This document shows, one piece after another, positions 1-5,805 of a stretch of DNA of 10,495 nt. The notes under the pieces were generated by a model that ran no database searches, was not told where the DNA came from, and saw nothing but the letters and a program-made list of their open reading frames with translations. Origin of the DNA: an uncultured Campylobacter sp. (GTDB lineage: Bacteria > Campylobacterota > Campylobacteria > Campylobacterales > Campylobacteraceae); contig NZ_CALINL010000209.1 of NCBI RefSeq assembly GCF_938045225.1, positions 1-10,495 of the forward strand, written 5' to 3'. Every line of letters begins with the position of its first letter. The stretch's first letter is position 1. The position numbers and the translations under genes were made by a program.

Positions 1-892
1 CGCCTGCGTAAAATAGCGGTTTGTGTCCGAGCGAGAGCGCGAAAAGCCCGTAGCTAGCGACGAAAAGCGATACGCCGATGACTAAAATTTGATTTGTTAT
101 ACGCTTCGTTTCGCCGATCGCGCCACCGATACCCATCGCTATAAAGCCAAACACCGTCGCAACCGAGTAGATGCCGCTGAGGTCCTTTTTGTCCATGCCA
201 AAATACTTCACGATGGCGATCGGAATCACGATAAAGGCCGCCGACATCAGCATTTTTTGCATGAAGTTGCTGATGTTCATGAGTAGTAAATTTCTGTTTG
301 AGAGTAGCTTTACGGCCGGCATTTTGGCCTGCGAATGCGTAAATTTAGGCTCCTCGCCCACGGCCGTGTATAAAAGCACGATACAAACGACCGTAACCGC
401 GATCGAGAGGTAAAAGAGGCTTGAAAGGCCGTATTTGGCGCTCAGTATCGGCGAGAGTATCATAGAAAGCGTAAAGCTAATGCCGATAAACGCGCCCATC
501 ATCGCCATCGCGTGCCCGCGCACCTCCTCCTTGGTCATGTCGCTCATCAGCGCGATCGCCACGGCTCCTATCGCGCCCGCACCCTGGATAAATCTACCAA
601 AAATCATCGTGTAGATATCAGTCGCCACCGCGCAGATCGCAGCTCCAACGATAAAGACGAGCAGGCCTATTAGCATCGAGTTTTTGCGCCCGAAGCGGTC
701 CGAGACGTAGCCGAAAACCACCTGAAACGTGATCTGCGACATCGCGTAAACGCCGATGAGAACGCCGACTAAAAACTCGGTCGCCCCCTCAAGCTCGAGC
801 GCGTAGACGCTGATAACTGGCAAAATGATAAAGAGTCCAAAAAACCTGCTGCCGATGATAAAAGATAAAGGTAATGCGCTTTTTACTATCAT
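1..892 (-). CDS. YajR-like MFS transporter (3' end outside window)
   Basis: Reading leftwards from ATG at 892-890, 297 codons stay open to the window edge, so the C-terminal part is missing. The product is a very hydrophobic inner-membrane protein of the major facilitator superfamily, which moves small solutes or drugs using ion gradients. Residues 61-71 (GYVSDRFGRKN) match MFS motif A in the loop between helices 2 and 3. Residues 99-110 (GRFIQGAGAIGA) match the helix-4 region, and residues around 118-127 (SDMTKEEVRG) the following loop. The overall pattern, including a GETKR segment in the second half, resembles E. coli YajR. YajR proteins carry a C-terminal cytoplasmic domain, but that part lies off the window and cannot be confirmed. 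The ribosome site AAGGA sits just upstream (plus-strand 899-905). The gene is divergent from rdgB. The substrate is unknown. Confidence 0.9.
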   Translation of the reverse strand, partial: MIVKSALPLSFIIGSRFFGLFIILPVISVYALELEGATEFLVGVLIGVYAMSQITFQVVFGYVSDRFGRKNSMLIGLLVFIVGAAICAVATDIYTMIFGRFIQGAGAIGAVAIALMSDMTKEEVRGHAMAMMGAFIGISFTLSMILSPILSAKYGLSSLFYLSIAVTVVCIVLLYTAVGEEPKFTHSQAKMPAVKLLSNRNLLLMNISNFMQKMLMSAAFIVIPIAIVKYFGMDKKDLSGIYSVATVFGFIAMGIGGAIGETKRITNQILVIGVSLFVASYGLFALSLGHKPLFYAG

Positions 893-1120
893 AAATTTTC
901 CTTTTAAAGGAGTGATTTTACCCGAATTTTGATAATACGTAAATTAAAGTCGAATTTGATAAAATGCGCGGGATAAAAATAGCATAGCGAAGTATTTTTG
1001 GATTATTTTTACGGTTGCGTAGATGAAATTTTGCGTAGGCTAGGCACGCAGCCTGCCGAGCAAAATTTTAGCAAGCTACGTAAAAAGAACCAAAAAGACA
1101 AGCTAGAAAAAGGAAAAATT
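893..1120. other. Divergent intergenic region between MFS gene and rdgB
   Basis: This 228-bp AT-rich region separates two divergent genes. For rdgB, possible -10 hexamers are GATAAT at 931-936 and GATAAAAT at 958-965. For the MFS gene, TAAAAT on the minus strand (plus 915-920) lies about 22 bp from the start codon. No -35 element is clear, which fits Campylobacter sigma-70 promoters. A short inverted repeat (AAAAATA at 975-981, TATTTTT at 993-999) and a longer stem at 1029-1085 lie in the rdgB leader. The rdgB frame is open back to a TTG at 998, but I do not regard that part as coding. The promoter calls are weak. Confidence 0.4.
1029..1085. repeat. Stem-loop/inverted repeat in the rdgB leader
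   Basis: TTTTGCGTAG (1029-1038) pairs with CTACGTAAAA (1076-1085) over 10 positions, one of them G-U in RNA. A smaller alternative stem, AGGCT (1037-1041) with AGCCT (1050-1054), overlaps it, so two folds are possible. The element ends 36 nt before the rdgB start. It is not followed by a T-run, so it is unlikely to be a terminator for rightward transcription. It could be a leader structure or a copy of a dispersed repeat. Confidence 0.45.
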
Positions 1121-1765
1121 TTGAAAATAGTTTTAGCAACATCCAACTCCGACAAAGTGCGCGAAATAAAAGATTTTTTAAAAGATTACGAAATTTACGC
1201 ACTACGCGAAATTTGTGAGCCGTTTGAGATTGTCGAGGACGGCGCGACTTTCGCCGCAAACGCGCTAATCAAAGCTCGCGCCGTGCAGGCAAAACTGCGT
1301 GAGCTAAATTTGGCGGACGAGTTTATCGCGCTAAGCGACGATAGCGGCATCAGCGTCGAGGCTCTTGGCGGCAGGCCCGGGATTTACTCCGCGAGATTTA
1401 GCGATATGAACGAGCGCGGGCAGATAACTGGCAAAAGTGCGACCGATGCTAGCAACCGCGCAAAGCTGATCTCGGAGCTAAATGCGCTAAATTTGACTAG
1501 CTCGCCCGCGTTTTACACCGCTTGTATCGCGGTTAGCTCAAATTTGGGCGACTTTACGGTACACGGCTTTATGCACGGAACTGCGATTTGCCAGGAGCGC
1601 GGCAGCAACGGCTTTGGCTACGATAGTCTTTTTATCCCCAAAGGCTTTACGCGCACGCTTGGCGAGCTAGACGATGAGATAAAGCTAAAAATCTCGCACC
1701 GCTCAAAGGGGCTGGAGCTTATAAAATACGTGCTAAAGAGCCTTGAGAGGAAATTTGGGCGCTAA
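1121..1765 (+). CDS. rdgB: RdgB/HAM1 non-canonical purine NTP pyrophosphatase
   Basis: The 214-residue product should hydrolyse (deoxy)ITP and XTP to monophosphates plus pyrophosphate, keeping deaminated purines out of DNA and RNA; it is cytosolic and Mg-dependent. The N-terminus MKIVLATSNSDKVREI is the family's typical start, with TSN at 7-9 and K12. Also visible are the acidic SDDSGI motif at 72-77, GGRPGIYSARFS at 83-94, GSNGFGYD at 161-168 and SHRSKGL at 192-198. Length is normal for the family, roughly 200 residues. I chose the TTG at 1121 because AAGGA (1109-1113) lies 7 nt upstream and the protein then begins exactly where RdgB proteins do. An in-frame TTG at 998 would add 41 residues of unfamiliar sequence and is rejected. 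The insertion NLADEF at 63-68 and the GQITGKSATDASN region are ordinary family variation. Confidence 0.95.
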   Translation: MKIVLATSNSDKVREIKDFLKDYEIYALREICEPFEIVEDGATFAANALIKARAVQAKLRELNLADEFIALSDDSGISVEALGGRPGIYSARFSDMNERGQITGKSATDASNRAKLISELNALNLTSSPAFYTACIAVSSNLGDFTVHGFMHGTAICQERGSNGFGYDSLFIPKGFTRTLGELDDEIKLKISHRSKGLELIKYVLKSLERKFGR

Positions 1766-1835
1766 GCTCGGAGCGCAAAAGAGAAAGTAAAATTGCGGGG
1801 TAAAATCCGGCTAAATTTGCCGTCCCTTAACGCTA

Positions 1836-1852
1836 GCGCGGTATAATCGCGC
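1836..1852 (+). promoter_or_regulatory. -10 box TATAAT for the HAD gene, inside a GC inverted repeat
   Basis: A perfect TATAAT lies at 1842-1847, 27 bp before the ATG at 1875. It is flanked by GCGCG (1836-1840) and CGCGC (1848-1852), which are inverse complements. No good -35 element is seen. The gene therefore probably has its own promoter, though read-through from rdgB is possible because no terminator with a T-run follows rdgB. Confidence 0.6.
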
Positions 1853-1874
1853 AAATTTAAAATTTGAGACGAAG

Positions 1875-2462
1875 ATGAATCTGGTTTTATTCGACTTTGA
1901 CGGGACGATCACGCGCGACGACTCGCTGCTGGAGTTTATCGCCTACGTCGTGGGATTTAAAAAATTTTTTAAGGGTATTTTTTGGCTTTCGCCCGTTTTG
2001 ATCGGCTATAAACTAAAAATTTGCAGCAACAACTACGCTCGCAGGCGGCTGATGACGTACTTTTTCGCGGGTATGAGCGCGGATAAATTCGCTCAAATTT
2101 GCAAAAAATACTCAAACACGCACATCGAAGATATCGTGAAATTTTCTGCGATGGCAAAGATCGCCGAGTATAAGGCAAACGGCGACAAGGTCGTGATCGT
2201 GACGGCGTCGCTAGAGGACTGGCTGGCTCCGTGGTGCAGAGCGCAGGGCATTGAGCTACTAGGAACTCGTATCAAGAAAAAGGGCGGCATGATAACGGGC
2301 GAGATAGACGGCGCCAACTGCTACGGCGCGGAGAAGGTGCGCCGCGTGCGCGAGGCGTACGATACGGACGCCTTTGAGCGCGTGATCGCATACGGCGACA
2401 GCAGGGGAGATAAGGAGATGCTGGAGTTTGCCGACGAGGCGCATTATAGGGTGTTTGAGTGA
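1875..2462 (+). CDS. HAD superfamily (subfamily IB, SerB-like) phosphatase
   Basis: The 195-residue product is a haloacid dehalogenase superfamily hydrolase of subfamily IB, a Mg-dependent phosphomonoesterase fold related to phosphoserine phosphatase. Motif I is DFDGT at residues 7-11, with the nucleophile D7 and acid/base D9. Motif II is VTAS at 109-112. The motif III lysine is K154 in GAEK. Motif IV is GDSRGDKEM at 174-182. All catalytic positions are present, so it should be active. A helical cap lies between motifs I and II (about 15-100) and contains a hydrophobic stretch (residues 31-47) that might contact a membrane or lipid-like substrate. ATG at 1875 directly precedes motif I at the usual distance; the ribosome site is weak. 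The substrate is not predictable: similar proteins are annotated as HAD-IB hydrolase, and a true SerB is usually larger or has an extra domain. Confidence 0.88.
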   Translation: MNLVLFDFDGTITRDDSLLEFIAYVVGFKKFFKGIFWLSPVLIGYKLKICSNNYARRRLMTYFFAGMSADKFAQICKKYSNTHIEDIVKFSAMAKIAEYKANGDKVVIVTASLEDWLAPWCRAQGIELLGTRIKKKGGMITGEIDGANCYGAEKVRRVREAYDTDAFERVIAYGDSRGDKEMLEFADEAHYRVFE

Positions 2463-2504
2463 GTTGTAAAATCGTAGCACAATCTCAACCTAAATTTCTT
2501 TTTT
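2461..2504 (+). terminator. Weak candidate terminator after the HAD gene
   Basis: GAGTTGT (2461-2467) can pair with ACAATCTC (2479-2486) with one bulge. A T-rich run starts about 10 nt later (around 2496-2504). The stem is short and the T-run is displaced, so this is only a candidate. Confidence 0.25.
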
Positions 2505-2782
2505 GATTAAATTTACAATTCCATAAAAATCTTTTTGAGCAAAATAGCGTATTTTTTTAGAAGCGTTTTATGATTTTAAAGTTCAAATCGAGCAATCGTT
2601 CAAACGGCGTTTTGTAGTTTTTGTAAATTTTAAAGCTTGTATATTTACCTCTTTGATAAGTCTTGCGATATTTAAAACCTTATGTATTTTGCTTATTAAA
2701 CGCGAGAAAAAATAGGTAATTTGGTTTTTGAAGAACACGTCCGGTCTATGTCGGTTTTATTGCACCGATACTGCGTTGCATT
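2463..2782. other. 320-bp AT-rich gap between convergent genes
   Basis: No convincing gene is present. On the minus strand one frame is open for about 50 codons from a GTG near 2739 (reading VFFKNQITYFF...) and stops at about 2586. A second frame continues with FERLLDLNFKIIKRF just below it. This could be the decayed end of an older gene, but there is no ribosome site and no recognisable family. A small stem, TCGGT (2751-2755) with ACCGA (2764-2768), lies just past the stop of the HEAT-like gene but has no T-run. Confidence 0.4.
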
Positions 2783-3568
2783 CTAGCTCTTGCTTAAAAA
2801 TCTTATAGCCGATTTCCTAGCTTTTTCTATTTTCTCAGCCTCTTGGTTTTGAGCTGCGCTAGATATCCACTTTTTACCAAATAAAATTTGAGCAGCTTCT
2901 ATCATAACTGCGCAAGCGTATAGATCTTTTTCGGCTGAAATGCTTTGAATAAATGCGGTTTTTGTTTTGATGCGTAATATCTTTTGTTTGACTCGGTAAA
3001 AGGACATTTGCATGAGGCTCGCTGCCGACCATGCCCTACAAAGGCTATCTTTGTTGCTTAACATCTCTCCCGTCAAGATATCTATCTCTTCTTGTCTGCC
3101 TATCCAGCCTAAGGCTATTATGAGCTTTTGGCGAAGTACATTATCGGCGTTCATAAAAGAGAGGATATGCGGGATAAGGCGGTCGCAAAACGCGGCATAA
3201 AAGTCTCTATGCTTAGACTTAGAGAGAATTTGCGCCGCAAGATAGATTGTAGATATTTTTAAATTTTGATCGGCCGTTTTGGTTAGCTGCTCAAGTAAAA
3301 ACTCTATCCCATCTCCTCCATGCTTATCAAAGCTGCTTTCTAAATTTAGCTGCCTATCTTCTCGCCACTGCTTGCAGATGAGCTCATAGTGGTAGGCTAC
3401 CTCGTCGCTGCCGCCTAAATTTGCGATAAATTTGATCCTTTTGTCGTCTGGGAAATTCTCTTTTTCTAGCTTTAGATACTCTTTTTCTAGATCTTCTTTT
3501 ATAAGATTTTTACGGCAAATTTGTTGATATTTAAGCTCTTGTAAAATTTTGTCGGCTAAATTTGGCAT
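2783..3568 (-). CDS. HEAT-like alpha-helical repeat protein, function unknown
   Basis: The 261-residue product is rich in amphipathic helices and has no signal peptide or membrane segment, so it is probably cytosolic. Residues about 87-190 form consecutive helix pairs (GIEFLLEQL, KISTIYLAAQIL, RLIPHILSF, VLRQKLIIALGWIGR, CRAWSAASLMQM) in the style of HEAT/PBS-lyase-like repeats, which usually mediate protein binding. The N-terminal 80 residues are charged and helical; the last 20 are Lys/Arg/Ser-rich. The ATG at 3568-3566 is preceded by AAAAGGA (plus 3578-3584). It follows a YwqG/DUF1963 gene on the same strand after a 134-bp gap containing its own -10 box. HEAT-like and DUF1963-type proteins both occur as immunity or accessory proteins near toxin loci in bacteria, but no toxin is visible here, so that role is conjecture. 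The gene is more AT-rich than moeA. Confidence 0.75.
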   Translation of the reverse strand: MPNLADKILQELKYQQICRKNLIKEDLEKEYLKLEKENFPDDKRIKFIANLGGSDEVAYHYELICKQWREDRQLNLESSFDKHGGDGIEFLLEQLTKTADQNLKISTIYLAAQILSKSKHRDFYAAFCDRLIPHILSFMNADNVLRQKLIIALGWIGRQEEIDILTGEMLSNKDSLCRAWSAASLMQMSFYRVKQKILRIKTKTAFIQSISAEKDLYACAVMIEAAQILFGKKWISSAAQNQEAEKIEKARKSAIRFLSKS

Positions 3569-3590
3569 GACTTTATTTCCTTTTATTTTA

Positions 3591-3684
3591 AGTAGTTTCG
3601 TATGTTTTATGTAAATGTCTTTAAAATTAGATATGCATTATAAACTACTACAATGCCTTTTAAGTTTACAGAAATCTAATTTTA
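3591..3684. repeat. Two interleaved inverted repeats around the HEAT gene promoter
   Basis: TAAAATTAGAT (3622-3632) and ATCTAATTTTA (3674-3684) are perfect 11-bp inverse complements separated by 41 bp. AGTAGTTT (3591-3598) and AAACTACT (3642-3649) are a second perfect pair separated by 43 bp. The two pairs interleave, and the -10 box of the HEAT-like gene lies between their arms. They may be protein binding sites or an RNA pseudoknot. Chance matches in AT-rich DNA are possible. Confidence 0.4.
3637..3642 (-). promoter_or_regulatory. -10 box TATAAT for the HEAT-like gene
   Basis: The minus strand reads TATAAT here (plus ATTATA), about 68 bp upstream of the HEAT-like start codon. No -35 element is obvious. 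It would make the HEAT-like gene independent of the upstream YwqG gene. Confidence 0.5.
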
Positions 3685-3702
3685 TAATCCGTTTTTGGCT
3701 TT

Positions 3703-4464
3703 TTAACAGCAATCCCAATACATCCACGTCTTATCGAAATTCCTGTTTTTTAAATCGTCTTTATTGATAAAAAAATGAGCCGTGCCGGTATCCCCGAACA
3801 TAATCTTATCATCGCTATCGATTTGCAAAAGCGAAACATCATTCTTATGTTCTTGCCCGTAATCGCGCGGATCGGTTTGTGTAAAATATGAATAACCGCC
3901 TATCTTGTGCCCCGTGCCGTAAAATAAATCATCAAATACTTCTTTTTGTGCAGGCTCAAGCGTATCATAAAGCTCCCACGGGCTTTTTCCGTTGAACATA
4001 CAGCTGCACCGGAAATCTTCGGTACCGCCGTACTCTTCAGCTTCTTTAAACTGCAAACGGTGCCCGCACCATATCGGGCAGTCTTCGTACAAATCTTCGG
4101 TTAAGAACGGAAAATCAGTTTGAGACGGCGCGTCCGTATGCTCGTGGAAAAGTACTTTTATTTCTTCGCAATCGTACCACCTATCTGCCGAAACGAAAAA
4201 CTGCACAATACCATTTTTGGGATAATCGTCCAAATGCGGAATTTCCGAAAAATTTAATTGCGCCCATAAAATAAGCGGCTTGCCATCCTTGTCTTTCGGA
4301 TAGTCCGTACCGACAGGCAAATAAGGCATTCCTAAAAATTTGGAACTTTTTATATCCGTTGTCTCACCGTCATTTAGGGGTTCCGCAAGAATTCGGGCAG
4401 AACGCAGCCTGTATTTTTGCAGGGTAGGTTCGTACTCTTTCAGAAAATCCGGAAATTGTTTCAT
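3703..4464 (-). CDS. YwqG family (DUF1963) protein
   Basis: The 253-residue product matches the family of Bacillus YwqG (about 260 residues), whose function is not established. Family-like segments are: SKFLGMPYLP at 41-50 followed by GTDYPKDKDGKPL; LWAQLNFSEIP at 66-76; the GI-QFF strand at 85-90; HKIGGYSYFTQTDPR at 186-200; and LLQIDSDD then FGDTGTAHFF at about 212-232. Four cysteines in a CX3C (129,133) and CXC (153,155) arrangement could bind a metal; this is inference. The protein is soluble and rich in Asp, Tyr and Trp. I start it at 4464 rather than at the GTG at 4488, because the AAGGAGT ribosome site (plus 4471-4477) lies inside the longer reading and 6 nt before this ATG. It contains fewer of the AAATTT-type motifs seen in neighbouring genes, which suggests transfer. 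It lies directly downstream of the moeA remnant. Confidence 0.88.
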   Translation of the reverse strand: MKQFPDFLKEYEPTLQKYRLRSARILAEPLNDGETTDIKSSKFLGMPYLPVGTDYPKDKDGKPLILWAQLNFSEIPHLDDYPKNGIVQFFVSADRWYDCEEIKVLFHEHTDAPSQTDFPFLTEDLYEDCPIWCGHRLQFKEAEEYGGTEDFRCSCMFNGKSPWELYDTLEPAQKEVFDDLFYGTGHKIGGYSYFTQTDPRDYGQEHKNDVSLLQIDSDDKIMFGDTGTAHFFINKDDLKNRNFDKTWMYWDCC

Positions 4465-4523
4465 GGTTATACTCCTTAAATTTGGCACTGGCGGAATTTA
4501 CCCTGCACCCCTAAGTTGCAAAA

Positions 4524-4548
4524 CTAAATTTAACCCTAAATTTAAACC
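4524..4548. repeat. Short tandem repeat at the edge of the moeA remnant
   Basis: CTAAATTTAACC (4524-4535) is followed directly by CTAAATTTAAACC (4536-4548), differing by one A. The second unit overlaps the start of the 53-bp moeA-identical block. It may be a scar of the rearrangement or replication slippage. Confidence 0.5.
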
Positions 4549-4589
4549 ATTTTCAGCACTTCGACTATCTCGCCCTTTGCGATAAATTC
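4537..4589. repeat. 53-bp direct repeat, distal copy
   Basis: This block is identical base for base to 5753-5805, the last codons, stop codon and first bases after moeA. The distance between copies is 1216 bp, and the 326-residue gene lies between them. Outside the block, similarity drops to about 39 of the next 54 positions. It could be a crossover site, a gene-conversion tract or an attachment-like core. Confidence 0.9.
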
Positions 4590-4738
4590 GATCTCTTTTT
4601 GGGCGATGAAAAGCACGACGTCGATTATTAGGTTATTTGCGATGCCGAGCTTTTTACGGTCTTTGATGAATTAAATTTGCGACTGAAACTCTAAAAACGG
4701 CGCTGCAACTGCGGTATTTTAGCTCTTTTTTGTAAATT
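4542..4738 (-). pseudogene. Decayed duplicate of the moeA 3' end
   Basis: Read on the minus strand, this matches the last 70 or so codons of moeA. It contains the FLEF strand (near 4686-4697) and a KKLG...NNL segment, and it ends in EFIAKGEIVEVLKMV followed by the same stop codon. Compared with the intact gene it has a net 9-base deletion between the KKLG and NNL segments. It also lacks about 24 bases after FLEF and has an in-frame TAA there. The conserved TGGAALLIIP region has changed to an unlike sequence, and upstream similarity fades after a TTTACAAAAAAG stretch. It has no start and is not functional. It shows that this spot was once the downstream end of a moeA copy. Confidence 0.85.
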
Positions 4739-4752
4739 TAATATCAAAGCGG

Positions 4753-5733
4753 CTAAATTTTAGCCTTTAACCACTCGTCTAAAATTTTACTAAAATCCTC
4801 TATCATTGCGGCAAAATCATACTCAAGCTTGCTTTGCTTTTGTGCGATCTGTTTTAGCGCCGTCAAAAAATACTCGCCCATTCTTCGCTTTTGCTCCATA
4901 GGCGCTAGCTCGCTAAACTCGCGCTCGAAATGTATCAGCGCGCCCGTTTTGCCCGTGTCTTTTCTAAACGGCGAATACTCAAATCTATTTCGAAGATAGT
5001 AACCTCCCGCACGGCGCTCATCTTCGCCCATCATTTCATGTATCAGCTCCCAGGCGCGCTGAGAGCTTAGTTTTGGTTTATCGGGCGCGATGATATAGTT
5101 TGTTTTGCAACCGCGATCTGAGAAGCTAAATGCGCAGCGTAGTTTTATATAGTTAATCGCCGAGCCGTAAATTTGAGGTCTCATTTTGGCGTTTAGCGCC
5201 GGTTGTAGATCTAAAAATAGACTTTCGATTACGGCGCGCGAACTCTCGTAGCAGTTACTGATAGCGCGCGTGATACGGACTGGATTTTTGGCTATCCAGT
5301 TACGCTGGCTGTTTAGTTTTACGTCTTGTATATCCTCTTTTACGGGACGCGCGAGCGTTTTACCTGACGCGTCCGGGCTGGGGTGAAATATCGTATCGCC
5401 GTCTTGCATGCTTAGTCCCGTTTTGCGTTTCGACCACGTAGCTTCTACATAGCGCGCTTCGCCGTGCGCATTTAAAAAATAGGTCATCGCATAGCCGTTG
5501 TAAAATTTCCCGCGCAGCGCCTCCAGGCTCTCTCGCTCGCCCCAGCCGATGATCGCTAAGCATTCGCAAATTTTAACGGCCTTGTTCCATTCGCTAACGT
5601 TTTTATAGAAGGCGTAGCGGTCAAATTCCGCTAGTAGCCGATCTCGGATCAAATTTGTATCCTGAGCGCGCAGTAAAATTTCTAGTTCGGATAGGTCTTC
5701 TATTTTGTAAATTTGCTCTAAAATTTGATTCAT
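4753..5733 (-). CDS. Uncharacterised 326-residue protein between moeA and its duplicated tail
   Basis: I do not recognise this family. The product is a soluble protein with no signal peptide or membrane segment and a mixed composition. The first 80 residues look helical (EQIYKIEDLSELEILL, LLAEFDRY, KAVKICECLAII). Residues 80-215 look more beta-rich with charged loops. Residues 220-326 include SSQRAWELIHEMMGEDERR and a helical C-terminal tail. GKT at 124-126 and at 261-263 are not part of a Walker A motif, because the spacing to an upstream glycine is wrong. The ATG at 5733-5731 is preceded by AAAGGTCGATA, a plausible ribosome site. It starts 24 bp after the moeA stop on the same strand, so it is probably co-transcribed with moeA. 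Its stop is about 15 bp from the moeA remnant. The context suggests recent acquisition with a moeA allele. Confidence 0.75.
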   Translation of the reverse strand: MNQILEQIYKIEDLSELEILLRAQDTNLIRDRLLAEFDRYAFYKNVSEWNKAVKICECLAIIGWGERESLEALRGKFYNGYAMTYFLNAHGEARYVEATWSKRKTGLSMQDGDTIFHPSPDASGKTLARPVKEDIQDVKLNSQRNWIAKNPVRITRAISNCYESSRAVIESLFLDLQPALNAKMRPQIYGSAINYIKLRCAFSFSDRGCKTNYIIAPDKPKLSSQRAWELIHEMMGEDERRAGGYYLRNRFEYSPFRKDTGKTGALIHFEREFSELAPMEQKRRMGEYFLTALKQIAQKQSKLEYDFAAMIEDFSKILDEWLKAKI

Positions 5734-5752
5734 TATCGACCTTTAAACTACT

Positions 5753-5805
5753 TAAATTTAAACCATTTTCAGCACTTCGACTATCTCGCCCTTTGCGATA
5801 AATTC
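5753..5805. repeat. 53-bp direct repeat, copy at the intact moeA end
   Basis: This is the partner of 4537-4589, with 53 of 53 bases identical. It covers the last 15 codons of moeA, the TAA stop and 5 bases beyond it. Confidence 0.9.

Noticed and set aside
89..413. Plus-strand short open frames opposite the MFS gene
   Set aside because: The minus-strand MFS frame is open over the whole region and has motif A; the plus frames have no family signal.
998..1120. Longer RdgB reading starting at TTG 998
   Set aside because: The added 41 residues are unlike the family, while TTG 1121 has AAGGA 7 nt upstream and gives the standard N-terminus.
1758..1775. GCGCT/AGCGC hairpin at the rdgB stop as a terminator
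   Set aside because: The 5-bp stem is followed by A-rich, not T-rich, sequence on the plus strand.
2751..2768. TCGGT/ACCGA stem as terminator of the HEAT-like gene
   Set aside because: No T-run follows on the minus strand and the stem is only 5 bp.
4465..4488. Longer YwqG reading starting at GTG 4488
   Set aside because: The ribosome site AAGGAGT lies within this extension and points to the ATG at 4464.
5300..5370. GKT (residues 124-126) in the 326-residue protein as a nucleotide-binding P-loop
   Set aside because: There is no glycine at the required distance before GK, and the second GKT (261-263) also fails; no Walker B is evident.
4537..5805. Classical integrative element with attL/attR at moeA
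   Set aside because: No integrase or recombinase is encoded between the repeats, and moeA similarity extends past the 53-bp block, so allele recombination is as likely; kept only as an alternative.
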